From Shewanella benthica KT99 (lineage in GTDB: Bacteria; Pseudomonadota; Gammaproteobacteria; Enterobacterales; Shewanellaceae): a stretch of DNA of 64,000 bases. Shown here piece by piece: positions 1 through 8,430 of this stretch (positions within the stretch are counted from its first letter, which is position 1; each line of letters starts with the position of its first letter). Location: NCBI RefSeq assembly GCF_000172075.1, contig NZ_ABIC01000003.1, forward strand, positions 1 through 64,000, given 5' to 3'. Position numbers and translations under genes: made by a program. The notes beneath the pieces were generated by a model that was not told where the DNA came from, did not search any database, and saw nothing but the letters and a program-made list of their open reading frames with translations.

Positions 1-14
1 ATTACCTATCTGTC

Positions 15-348
15 TCACTGCATCAGCTCTGTGCTTGTCTCATCGAAGCTATCGGCTGTGATCAAACTTAAGAACTCGGCGTTCTTGGCTGTACGCTCTT
101 CCTTGTAGGACGATCTCTTTCATTGCAGTCTTTTGCTCTTTTATAAGCAACTTAATTTCTGACTTCTGCTCATCGGTCAAACCTAAACCTTTGAACATTT
201 GATGCATACCACCATGGTGAGCCATGCGCTCGCTCTTCATATGATGCTGACAGTCATGTTGTCCATCTTTCGCGTATACAGCCGACGTCATAAGAGCCGT
301 GCTTGCGACAATAGCGAGTAAACCTGCTTTAAATGTATTTGCTTTCAT
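15..348 (-). pseudogene. CpxP/Spy-like periplasmic protein, frameshifted
   Basis: Periplasmic chaperone-like protein of the CpxP/Spy family, usually induced by envelope stress. It has a signal peptide ending near VYA (about residue 26), a His/Met-rich stretch, then the family-like segment GLTDEQKSEIKLLIKEQK. After about residue 78 the frame is lost. The open frame runs on into unrelated sequence and stops at 49, but with one base (position 114) skipped the natural continuation KEERTAKNAEFLSLITADSF appears and runs to a TGA at 15-17. The result is only about 108 residues, and a further frame beyond that stop reads AVRQIGN, so another lesion or a truncation may exist. It is divergent from cpxR with a CpxR box between them. 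A sequencing error at 114 is the alternative to real decay. Confidence 0.7.
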
Positions 349-438
349 TTCACTGACCTCTATCTGTGGGTGAGTTATCTCATGTCATTCAACACAATCC
401 AGTTTAACGAGTTAAATGTAAGTCAGGGTTTGTCCAAG

Positions 439-453
439 GTAAATCACTGTAAA
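439..453. promoter_or_regulatory. CpxR box
   Basis: The sequence GTAAATCACTGTAAA matches the known CpxR tandem site GTAAA-N5-GTAAA exactly. It lies 86 bases upstream of the cpxP-like start and 142 bases upstream of cpxR, so it could autoregulate both divergent units. The match is seen directly; binding is inferred. Confidence 0.8.
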
Positions 454-594
454 TTTGCTGAGTTGTTATATTTCAATCCCGACTCAATCGGCCTCTACAG
501 CAATCTTTACTTAGACTTACATTGATAAACTGCAATTGACATCTAAAAAGGTATACTCGTCTTGTTAGCATATTGATTTAAGGTAAAGATACAC

Positions 595-1278
595 ATGAAC
601 CATCTATTACTAATCGACGATGACTTGGGCTTGTCGGAGTTATTAGCACAACTTCTGGAATTGGAAGGCTTCGAGCTAACACTCGCCCATGATGGACAAT
701 CAGGCTTAGAGCTGGCTCTGGATAAAGATTACGACCTGATTCTTCTCGATGTCATGCTGCCAAAACTAAATGGTTTCGAGGTGTTGAAATCTCTCCGAGC
801 TAACAAACAGACACCTGTGCTAATGCTCACCGCTCGCGGTGACGAAATAGATAGAGTTGTCGGACTCGAGATCGGAGCCGACGACTATTTACCTAAACCT
901 TTCAACGATCGAGAGCTAGTTGCACGTATTAAGGCAATTATTCGTCGTAGTCATATTTTACCCAACGATAAACAACCCAGTGTTTATGAATATGGCGATA
1001 TCACACTAGACCCGAGTCGTCAGGAGGTCTATTGCCAGGAACAGCTACTGATACTTACCGGCACTGAGTTTGGTTTGTTATTTGAGATGATACAAAATGC
1101 AGGTGACTTGATAAGCAAAGAGAGCCTGAGTGAAAAAGTGCTCAATAAGAAGCTTATGCCATTTGACCGAAGCTTAGATATGCATCTATCTAATCTACGC
1201 AAGAAGCTACCGGAACGTATGGATGGTAGACCCAGAGTCAAGACGATTCGCGGCAAAGGCTACATTTGGCTACCCTAA
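595..1278 (+). CDS. cpxR: CpxR envelope-stress response regulator
   Basis: DNA-binding response regulator of the OmpR/PhoB class, 227 residues. The receiver domain (about 1-118) shows the acidic pair in LLIDDDLG, the phospho-acceptor aspartate in LILLDVMLP, the conserved Thr in LMLTARGD and the Lys in YLPKPF. The C-terminal winged-helix domain (about 130-227) ends in the usual VKTIRGKGYIWLP. It overlaps the kinase gene by one base (TAATG), so the two are translationally coupled. Divergent from a CpxP-like gene and preceded by a CpxR box, which identifies it as CpxR rather than another OmpR-family member. Confidence 0.93.
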   Translation: MNHLLLIDDDLGLSELLAQLLELEGFELTLAHDGQSGLELALDKDYDLILLDVMLPKLNGFEVLKSLRANKQTPVLMLTARGDEIDRVVGLEIGADDYLPKPFNDRELVARIKAIIRRSHILPNDKQPSVYEYGDITLDPSRQEVYCQEQLLILTGTEFGLLFEMIQNAGDLISKESLSEKVLNKKLMPFDRSLDMHLSNLRKKLPERMDGRPRVKTIRGKGYIWLP

Positions 1279-2657
1279 TGGCAGTGAGTAAACTCCCAAA
1301 CCGCATATTTATTAAATTGTTACTCGGCTTCTGGCTCTGTAGCTCATTGATCATAGCTATTGTAGGTCTGCTACCTCTATTGCAGAAAAACCATGACAGA
1401 GCACCGCTTCCCCCTCATCTGGCAAAGATGCTAGTCAGAATTTCCGAACGGGTCAGTATACGTTTGGAAGACGATCCCCAAGCGATTAACAGCAGTCGAT
1501 TCAAACGGCTTACTCACATCAGAGATAGAAACGACAAGCCTGTGCGTTTTTATATTGTCGATCATCAGGGCAGAGTCATTAACTCACACAAGGTGTCTCG
1601 AGGTTTACGTCGCTTCATGCTGATGACAGATGAGGCCGAACGGCCTATGACACACCAATTTAAGAGAGAATTGATTTTTGGCCCCTATAAATTTAATGTG
1701 GCAGGAGAGCAGTACTCAATTTATGGCAGACTAGCCAATCATCATCCACGCCCTTGGTTTTTTCTCTTCGCCGAGAATAAACTACTGACATTAAGCCTAG
1801 CCATCATGCTCTCCGGCCTCTTATGTGGTCTGCTCGCCTGGCATCTGGGAAAACCGCTGCGAACATTGAGATTAAGCGCCGATGCACTTGCGGCCGGAGA
1901 CTTAACCAGCCGTGTCGATAAGGCAACCACTAATCGTAAAGATGAGATTGGTCAGCTAGCTCTGGCATTTAACGGTATGGCAAATTCAGTTGAGAATATG
2001 GTTAAAAGCCAACAGAGACTCATTAGTGATATCTCTCATGAACTAAGAACGCCACTGACTCGGTTACAATTAGCCTTAGCCCTAGCCCGGAAGAAGGGAC
2101 AGAAATCAGCCGAAACGGAACGTATCGGCTATGAAGCAGAACAGCTAGAACAGATGATCGCTGAGTTGCTTGAGCTTTCTCGAGTTAAGCTCAACATTCA
2201 CGATACTAAGCATCAACTGTCTCTCAATGAAACCTTGAGCCAGGTGCTCGACGATGCGGACTTTGAAGCTTCTCAGCAGGGAAAAGCGCTAGTGATCGAT
2301 ATTGATGATGCAATCTCACTACCTACCAATCCCAGACTTCTGGCTCGGGCCATTGAAAACGTGCTCAGAAATGCGATCCGTTATGCCGAGCAGCAGATCG
2401 ATATCACGGCTCAAGCATCCGACACCGAAATCACAATTATTATCTGCGACGACGGACCAGGTATCGAGAATGAACAAGATCTACACGCTATCTTCGACCC
2501 ATTCTATCGACCTCAAACGGCTCGAGAGAGAGAGTCCGGCGGCTGGGGGCTAGGGCTGGCAATAACTAAAGCGGCCATTGATACTCACCAGGGGGAAATA
2601 GTTGCAGACAACCTTACTCCCCATGGTCTCAGAGTCACTATCAAACTACCGAGCTAG
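1278..2657 (+). CDS. cpxA: CpxA sensor histidine kinase
   Basis: Inner-membrane sensor kinase partnering CpxR, 459 residues from the ATG at 1278. An in-frame TTG at 1266 would add four residues, but the TAATG overlap with cpxR favours the ATG. Order of parts: first membrane segment about residues 11-33, a periplasmic sensor of about 130 residues, second membrane segment about 168-190, a HAMP linker, the H-box SDISHELRTPLTRL with the phospho-acceptor histidine near residue 254, then an HATPase_c domain with DDGPGIEN and GWGLGLAI. Length is close to the E. coli protein (457). No lesion is seen. The last 27 codons resemble a remnant at 2707-2787. Confidence 0.92.
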   Translation: MAVSKLPNRIFIKLLLGFWLCSSLIIAIVGLLPLLQKNHDRAPLPPHLAKMLVRISERVSIRLEDDPQAINSSRFKRLTHIRDRNDKPVRFYIVDHQGRVINSHKVSRGLRRFMLMTDEAERPMTHQFKRELIFGPYKFNVAGEQYSIYGRLANHHPRPWFFLFAENKLLTLSLAIMLSGLLCGLLAWHLGKPLRTLRLSADALAAGDLTSRVDKATTNRKDEIGQLALAFNGMANSVENMVKSQQRLISDISHELRTPLTRLQLALALARKKGQKSAETERIGYEAEQLEQMIAELLELSRVKLNIHDTKHQLSLNETLSQVLDDADFEASQQGKALVIDIDDAISLPTNPRLLARAIENVLRNAIRYAEQQIDITAQASDTEITIIICDDGPGIENEQDLHAIFDPFYRPQTARERESGGWGLGLAITKAAIDTHQGEIVADNLTPHGLRVTIKLPS

Positions 2658-2706
2658 CCATTTATGAGTCATATTGAGTACATAAATAGTGAGACTAAGG
2701 ACCATA

Positions 2707-2787
2707 ATGGATACTCATCAGGGAAAAATCATCGCTGAGAACATTCTTCCCAACGGCCTCAAAGTCAGCATTAAGCTACCGTCTTAT
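2707..2787 (+). pseudogene. remnant duplicate of the cpxA 3' end
   Basis: This stretch reads MDTHQGKIIAENILPNGLKV and on to IKLPS. It aligns with the extreme C-terminus of CpxA just upstream (DTHQGEIVADNLTPHGLRV to IKLPS). The nucleotide sequences are diverged, so this is either an old tandem duplication or the tail of a second lost kinase gene. No upstream kinase sequence remains, because the distance to cpxA is only about 50 bases. Confidence 0.65.
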
Positions 2788-3151
2788 ACATTTTTTGTTG
2801 ATAATGCACTCGGTTATTGGCTGACAGCCAGGCTGAAAATTCGAGTTTAGTGGGGATGCGTTTCTCTGAATGCCCCATCAGGTGAGTGAGTGCATAACTG
2901 AATTGATAATACATCTGCACATCACCACTATGTTTGTTGGCATCGTCGCTATTTATCATGGCGCCGCGTAAATAGTTGACCACGAGCTCAGCCCTATCGA
3001 AACCAGCAACATCACCAACTTGGCTAATCAGGGCTTTATTCCATTGCTCATCTGTCATCACCCTTTTTAGTTTTTTATCGACAAGATGATCATAAAGGTG
3101 GAAACAGTTACAACAACCTACAGGGCAATTGATTGAGCTACTGACTCCCAA
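2771..3151 (-). CDS. hypothetical protein, possibly chimeric or decayed
   Basis: Open frame of 126 codons that I do not recognise. The central part (residues 32-115, from MTDEQWNKALISQVGD) looks like genuine soluble protein. Before it comes a Cys-rich stretch CPVGCCNCFHLYDHL that could be a metal-binding motif. Both ends look fused: the first codons overlap the LysR remnant on the other strand, and the last residues (MYKTVA) lie inside the cpxA-tail remnant. The original gene was therefore probably different at one or both ends. A shorter product starting at 3058 is possible. Confidence 0.4.
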   Translation of the reverse strand: MGVSSSINCPVGCCNCFHLYDHLVDKKLKRVMTDEQWNKALISQVGDVAGFDRAELVVNYLRGAMINSDDANKHSGDVQMYYQFSYALTHLMGHSEKRIPTKLEFSAWLSANNRVHYQQKMYKTVA

Positions 3152-3626
3152 AGAATTTAACCCAAGTGAATGTCAGCAAAAATTTACCATCGCCGCCACA
3201 GACTATGCAATGCAGGCCCTAGTGCCTTTCATATTACCGGAAATCTACAGTCAAGCTCCCCATATCAAACTTGAGGTCATACCGGTTCAGCATAGGGAAT
3301 TACAATCACAATTAAGTCAGCGATGGTGTGAAGGCCCTGGTTGATTCGGCTATTGTGGCGCATCCCGATCGTAATGAACTCTTGAGAACCTCTCATCTGG
3401 ACAGCGCACTCGCCTTACTAAAGTTTCATCCTTTGGTCATCACCTTACCTGAGGGTATGGCTGAGCTTGCGGCATCGAAGCATAGACTCAGGCTTAAACC
3501 ACTTCCTTTTGAGATCCCGCCTTAGACTACAACCTATTTTGGCACTCAAAATCTGAGCGGGATAAAGCCCATATGTGGTTAAGGGGAGAGATAACGGCTT
3601 CAATTCGTCAGTTGCTTAAGCAATAA
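3132..3626 (+). pseudogene. LysR-family regulator remnant
   Basis: Only effector-binding-domain pieces of a LysR-type regulator are left. The first piece contains FNPSECQQKFTIAATDYAMQ and continues to about 3330. A second piece in another frame starts ALVDSAIVAHPDR. A third, after a one-base loss near 3522, reads LDYNLFWHSKSERDKAHMW and ends at the TAA at 3624-3626. The N-terminal helix-turn-helix is absent, and much of the domain between the first two pieces is missing. The gene therefore has a 5' truncation, an internal deletion and a frameshift, and is not functional. Confidence 0.8.
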
Positions 3627-3633
3627 CCAGACA

Positions 3634-3659
3634 ATAAAAAACCCAGCAAAAGCTGGGCT
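3634..3659 (-). terminator. rho-independent terminator of acuI
   Basis: Inverted repeat CCCAGC-AAAA-GCTGGG at 3642-3657. Read on the minus strand it is followed by a run of T, and it lies about 30 bases after the acuI stop codon. Confidence 0.8.
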
Positions 3660-3687
3660 TAGATAGCAAAGCGACGGAGCAATAAAG

Positions 3688-4668
3688 TTAAACTTTAACC
3701 AGTATTCGACCGGTGACTTGCCCGTTAACTATCTTATCGGCATAGGCAGCAACCTCATCGAGTTCAATCGTCTGAGCCGCTTGCTGATAGTAACTTTCCG
3801 GTAATAGCTCTATGACTCGCTCCCAAGCTGCTTGCCGTTTATCCAAGGGACATGAAACCGAATCGATACCGAGTAAGCTTACACCACGTAAAATAAACGG
3901 CATCACAGTCGTCGGCAGCGCAAAACCACCCGCCAAGCCACAAATAGCCGCGGCGCCGCCGTAGTTCATCTGGGCCAGCGCAGTCGCCAGCACTTTATTG
4001 CCTACGGTATCGACGATACCCGCCCAGCGCTGCTTCTCTAATGGTCTAGAATCTTGCTCTAGTTCACTGCGCTCTATGACTTCGCTGGCTCCGAGTGAAA
4101 GCAACAGCTCACTGTTTTGCTCGACACGGCCAGAACTTGCCACCACTTTATAGCCCAGTCTCGCAAGTAGAGATACGGCAACTGAGCCCACGCCACCACT
4201 AGCGCCAGTCACTAAAATATCACCAGATTCGGGTGTGATCTTGGCATCTTGTAGCGCCTGCACACATAACATGGCGGTTAAGCCTGCTGTGCCTATCATC
4301 ATGGCTTTTTGGGCATTACAAGTTAGTGGCATAGGGACTAACCAGTCGGCTTTAACACGAGCCTTTTCAGCCATGCCACCCCAGTGATTCTCACCCACGC
4401 CCCAGCCAGTCAAGATAACTTCATCACCCTTTTTATAACGTGGGTCTGCAGATTCATTGACGACACCAGAAAAATCGATGCCAGGCACCATGGGGAAATG
4501 TCGAATAATACGGCCAATCCCCGTTATAGCAAGACCATCTTTATAGTTCAGCGATGAATACGCGACATCGACTAGCACTTCACCTTCAGGCAGATCTGAC
4601 TCTTGGATCTGAGTGATATTTGCTAGAGTATTTTCGCCTTCCTGAGTTAAAACCAGAGCTTTGAACAT
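3688..4668 (-). CDS. acuI: acrylyl-CoA reductase (AcuI/YhdH-type quinone oxidoreductase)
   Basis: NADPH-dependent medium-chain reductase of the YhdH/AcuI group, which in characterised members reduces toxic acryloyl-CoA to propionyl-CoA, for example during DMSP breakdown. The 326-residue product starts at 4668 (MFKALVLTQEG), where GAGGAG lies a few bases upstream; a longer reading from 4707 has no such site. The N-terminal GroES-like fold has YSSLNYKDGLAITG and GIDFSGVV. The Rossmann domain carries VTGASGGVGSVAVSLLARLG. No zinc ligands are present, as usual for this subgroup. The next gene upstream on the same strand is the broken sigma-54 activator. Exact substrate is inferred from family membership. 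Confidence 0.85.
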   Translation of the reverse strand: MFKALVLTQEGENTLANITQIQESDLPEGEVLVDVAYSSLNYKDGLAITGIGRIIRHFPMVPGIDFSGVVNESADPRYKKGDEVILTGWGVGENHWGGMAEKARVKADWLVPMPLTCNAQKAMMIGTAGLTAMLCVQALQDAKITPESGDILVTGASGGVGSVAVSLLARLGYKVVASSGRVEQNSELLLSLGASEVIERSELEQDSRPLEKQRWAGIVDTVGNKVLATALAQMNYGGAAAICGLAGGFALPTTVMPFILRGVSLLGIDSVSCPLDKRQAAWERVIELLPESYYQQAAQTIELDEVAAYADKIVNGQVTGRILVKV

Positions 4669-4791
4669 GATGAACTCCTCTAAAATAGTCCTGCCAGCAT
4701 AATGCAAAACACATCATGCTTGAAATGCATATTTTGCATGTTAGACATGCATCACAATCATGAACAGCCGAAATAACGAATGCTTTGGTAA

Positions 4792-6471
4792 TCACTTCTT
4801 TAGCCCAAGCAGTTTTAGCTTGCGGTAAAGGGTATTGCGACTGATGCCAAGATGCTTGGCACATTGACTGACATTGCCCTGAAACTTAGCATAGCTGGCA
4901 ATAATATTGGCATTAACCAGAGTTTGTAATTCATTATTTAAGGGCTCTGTGACCAGCCCGGTACTTGCTTGATCCTGAGCTAGAGTTCGCTGCAGGTTAT
5001 CCGGCAGGTGCCCCAAATTAAGCTCCTGCTCGCCCTCTGACATCAGACACACGACCTGCATCAAGTTATCCAGCTCACGCAAGTTTCCCGGCCAGTGATA
5101 GTCCAGCAGTTTTGCCAATAGAGATGCCTCCATAAGCTGCGTTGACACACGATATTTTCTGTGGAGTTTATCAATGATGCGCTCGATATCACTGCGCTCC
5201 CGCAGTGATGGCAAGGTCACCTGCAAGCCATTGAGCCTGTAGAAGAGTCTTGCCTGAAGCGACCATCTTTCACCAACTGTTCGAGATCTGTGTGGGTAGC
5301 CGCCACGACTTGAATATCCACCTTGTAGCTGCGGTTGCTGCCGACTGGGGTGACCTCCCTCTCCTGTAATACTCGCAATAATCGACTTTGGGTCGCCAAT
5401 GGCATCTCACCTATCTCATCCAAAAATAGGAAGCCACCATCGGCTTGACGGATTTTGCCTAAGTATCCGGCCCTACTGGCACAGGTAAAAGCCCCGGCTT
5501 AATAACCGAATAGCTCTGACTCGACTAAATCGGCGGGTAAGGAGGCGCAATTGACCGCAACGAATGCATGGCCACAACGTTTACTTTGGCTATGCAACTT
5601 AGTCACGAACTGCTCTTTCCCCACACCAGTTTCACCTAATACCAGCAGGGGAATGCACTTGCCTACGACCTTATTGGCTTGCTGCCAGGCACGCTCTAAT
5701 TTAGGATCTTTAAATCGCACCGCGACTTTATGACCTAGTACCTGAGTCTTATTGGGTTTTATAGCCTGAATTTTAAGATGCAGCTCTCCATGTTGAGATA
5801 TGGTTTCACTTTGGGGCCACTGGCTACCCATATAGCGCTTGATGTCCTCACCTAAACCGGGCGCATTCAACAATTTCTTAGCCATGGCATTAGTGCCTAA
5901 GATCTTACCTTCGCTATCGGCGATGACGATACCTTGCCAGCCCGAGTCGAGCAGCGTTGCTTGCTCGGCCAAGTCGATTCGATAGTGACTATGTGGCAGA
6001 TGACAGAGTAAAGCCGTTTCAACTTGTTGAGCCATGCTGGACACTAATAGTAGGGTTTGCTGAGTATGTTGCTGCTGCTCCGTGGTGATATCTATAGCCG
6101 CTATCATCTCACCGGCAGGAGAAAATATCGGACTGGCGGTGCAACTCATAAATCTATGCTGCTTAATAAAGTGCTGCTCACCAATGACACAGTACATAGC
6201 CCTCGCAATCTGACAAAATTAACCGACTCGAAGTGTGTGACATGAGTTGACTAAACAACGGCAGCGCATGGTTTTCTACCAGCTCGATAAGCTGTTTATG
6301 ATGAAAATTCCGCTGTTCCAGTGCGCCTCTATCTAGCCTCATCTCTTCAGGAAGACAGGCTTCCGTAAGCCCTGCACCTTGGCTGCGTAACCAGGGATCT
6401 GCTAGCCAATCTTGCATATTCTCTTGCTGAGCGCCGAGTTTTAGTGTCATAGCAGTGTTCCATTTTGGCAC
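4792..6471 (-). pseudogene. sigma-54-dependent activator (AcoR-like), multiply broken
   Basis: Remains of an enhancer-binding regulator with an N-terminal sensor region, an AAA+ sigma-54 interaction domain and a Fis-type helix-turn-helix. The sensor part begins MPKWNTAMTLKLGAQQEN. Walker A is LGETGVGKEQ and the sigma-54 contact region ELFGY*AGAFTCA. The C-terminus ends with HLGISRNTLYRKLKLLGLKK. At least three lesions are visible: a frameshift near 6190, an in-frame TAA where family members have Glu (GYEAGAFT) near 5500, and a one-base loss near 5245 (FRQD-LFYRLNGLQ). It is divergent from an aldehyde dehydrogenase gene preceded by a -24/-12 promoter, the layout expected of AcoR-type control. 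It cannot make a full-length activator as written. Confidence 0.88.
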
Positions 6472-6604
6472 ACCATGGTGTGCACTTATGCCACAGTGCG
6501 GCCGCTATACCAGTGCAACATCTTGCTGGTTTTCGCACATTAAGACATCAGAAATTAGCTTTTCATCATACTGTTACCTCACAGATATCACAACTCCGGC
6601 CAGC

Positions 6605-6621
6605 TTGGCCCAATGATTGCG
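6605..6621 (+). promoter_or_regulatory. sigma-54 (-24/-12) promoter of the aldehyde dehydrogenase
   Basis: TTGGCCCAATGATTGCG has the invariant GG (6607-6608) and GC (6619-6620) separated by ten bases and fits TGGC-N8-TTGC. It lies about 130 bases upstream of the aldehyde dehydrogenase start and in the gap to the divergent sigma-54 activator gene. Short GTGC/GCAC inverted repeats at about 6480-6540 are plausible upstream activator sites. Confidence 0.75.
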
Positions 6622-6751
6622 ATATCCCTCAGGAAAAGAGCACTTAGGTAGAGAAAATCCTTTGCACTTAAAAACAATAAGATACAGCAGATGTATCGAC
6701 AAATGACTCGGTAAGAGTTAACTAACAAGACAAATTAAAGGACAAATAACA

Positions 6752-8275
6752 ATGAAATACGCACAACCAGGAAGCGACGGCGCCAAGATCAATTTCAAAG
6801 ACAAGTATGACAACTATATCGGCGGCAAATGGGTAGCCCCGGTCGGCGGCGAATACTTCCAGAACAGCTCACCCGTCAATGGCAAGGTGTTCTGTCAGGT
6901 CGCTCGGACGAGAGAGATATCGAACTGGCACTGGACGCTGCACACCAAGCCAGAGAATCCTGGGGAAAGACCTCAGTCACAGACAGATCCAATCTGCTGC
7001 TAAAAATAGCCGACCGTATCGAGCAGAACATCGAATACCTGGCTATCGCCGAAACCTGGGAAAATGGTAAGACGGTGCGTGAGACTCTCGCCGCAGATCT
7101 TCCCTTAGTTGTCGATCACTTTCGTTATTTCGCCGGCTGCATCCGCGCCCAAGAGGGTAGTGCTGCCGATATCGATGCCAATACGGTCAGCTATCACTTC
7201 CCAGAGCCATTAGGGGTCGTCGGTCAGATCATCCCCTGGAACTTCCCCATGTTGATGGCGGCCTGGAAAGTTGCCCCGGCACTAGCAGCGGGTAACTGTG
7301 TCGTTCTTAAGCCTGCGGAACAGACTCCGGTATCTATCCTGGTACTGGTCGAGCTTATCGAAGATCTGCTACCTGCTGGCATACTCAATATCGTCAATGG
7401 TTTCGGCACCGAGGCTGGACAGGCATTGGCCACCAGCAAGCGTATTGCCAAGCTGGCCTTCACAGGTTCAACAAATATCGGTCAACATATTCTCAAGTGT
7501 GCCGCCGACTCACTGATCCCCTCGACGGTGGAGCTGGGCGGTAAGTCACCCAATGTCTTCTTCGCCGATGTGATGGATCACGAAGATGAATACCTCGATA
7601 AGGCAATCGAAGGCATGTTACTGGCCTTCTTCAATCAAGGCGAAGTCTGTACCTGTCCATCCAGGGTACTCATAGATGAGTCTATCTACCACAAGTTTAT
7701 GGCCAAGGTTATCGAACGCGCTAAGACCATCAAGCAAGGCGATCCTCTGGATACCGAGACGCAAGTCGGCGCACAAGTATCTCAGGAACAGTTCGATAAG
7801 ATCTTAAGTTACTTAGCCATAGGTAAAGAGGAAGGGGCCGAGCTGTTACTCGGTGGTGACATCTGCAGACTCGAAGGCGACCAGAGTGGCGGTTTTTACA
7901 TCAAGCCGACGATCCTCAAGGGTACCAACGATATGCGCATCTTCCAGGAGGAGATCTTCGGCCCGGTGATCTCAGTAACCACCTTTAAGGATGAAGCCGA
8001 GGCACTGGCCATCGCCAACGATACCGAGTACGGCTTAGGCGCCGGAGTATGGACTCGTGATATGAACAAGGCACAGCGCATGGGGCGTGGGGCGTGGAAT
8101 TCAGGCGGGACGCGTGTGGATTAACTGCTATCACGCCTATCCTGCACATGCCGCATTTGGTGGTTATAAGCGCTCTGGGATCGGACGTGAGACCCATAAG
8201 ATGATGTTGTCTCACTATCAGAATACCAAAAACTTACTTATCAGCTACGACATCAAGCCACTAGGATTCTTCTAA
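6752..8275 (+). pseudogene. ExaC/AldB-type aldehyde dehydrogenase, two frameshifts
   Basis: NAD-dependent aldehyde dehydrogenase of the acetaldehyde-oxidising ExaC/AldB group, about 506 residues if restored. It starts MKYAQPGSDGAKINF after an AAGGACAA ribosome site. Conserved parts are [20 protein letters not shown], the catalytic Glu in VELGGKSPN and the catalytic Cys in [11 protein letters not shown]. The first frameshift is near 6900: [11 protein letters not shown] then [11 protein letters not shown], best explained by a 4-base loss in a TCGC repeat. The second is at 8081-8094, where the 7-mer TGGGGCG is present twice; with one copy the reading becomes [19 protein letters not shown] and continues to LGFF at 8275. 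Both lesions disable the product. Its activator gene is also broken. Confidence 0.9.
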
Positions 8276-8312
8276 GGGGAGTCGACTCCCCTGAGGCAGA
8301 CTGTCTCAGGGG
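8275..8312. other. two overlapping hairpins after the aldehyde dehydrogenase
   Basis: An 18-base perfect palindrome AGGGGAGTCGACTCCCCT (8275-8292) starts in the stop codon. Its right arm can instead pair with a downstream arm: CCCCTGAG (8288-8295) with CTCAGGGG (8305-8312). The two structures exclude each other, which resembles attenuator geometry, but no T run follows. It lies between the aldehyde dehydrogenase and yjjI. The fold is seen; a role is speculative. Confidence 0.5.
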
Positions 8313-8430
8313 CCAAACTGTGACTTCAGCCATCTATTTTCCATTTTGGAAACAGACGCTGCAGGGTTTTTCACTGTTGGCCAATGGGCTTAGGGAGTAA
8401 TTTAGTCTGCATCATTCATATATATAGATA

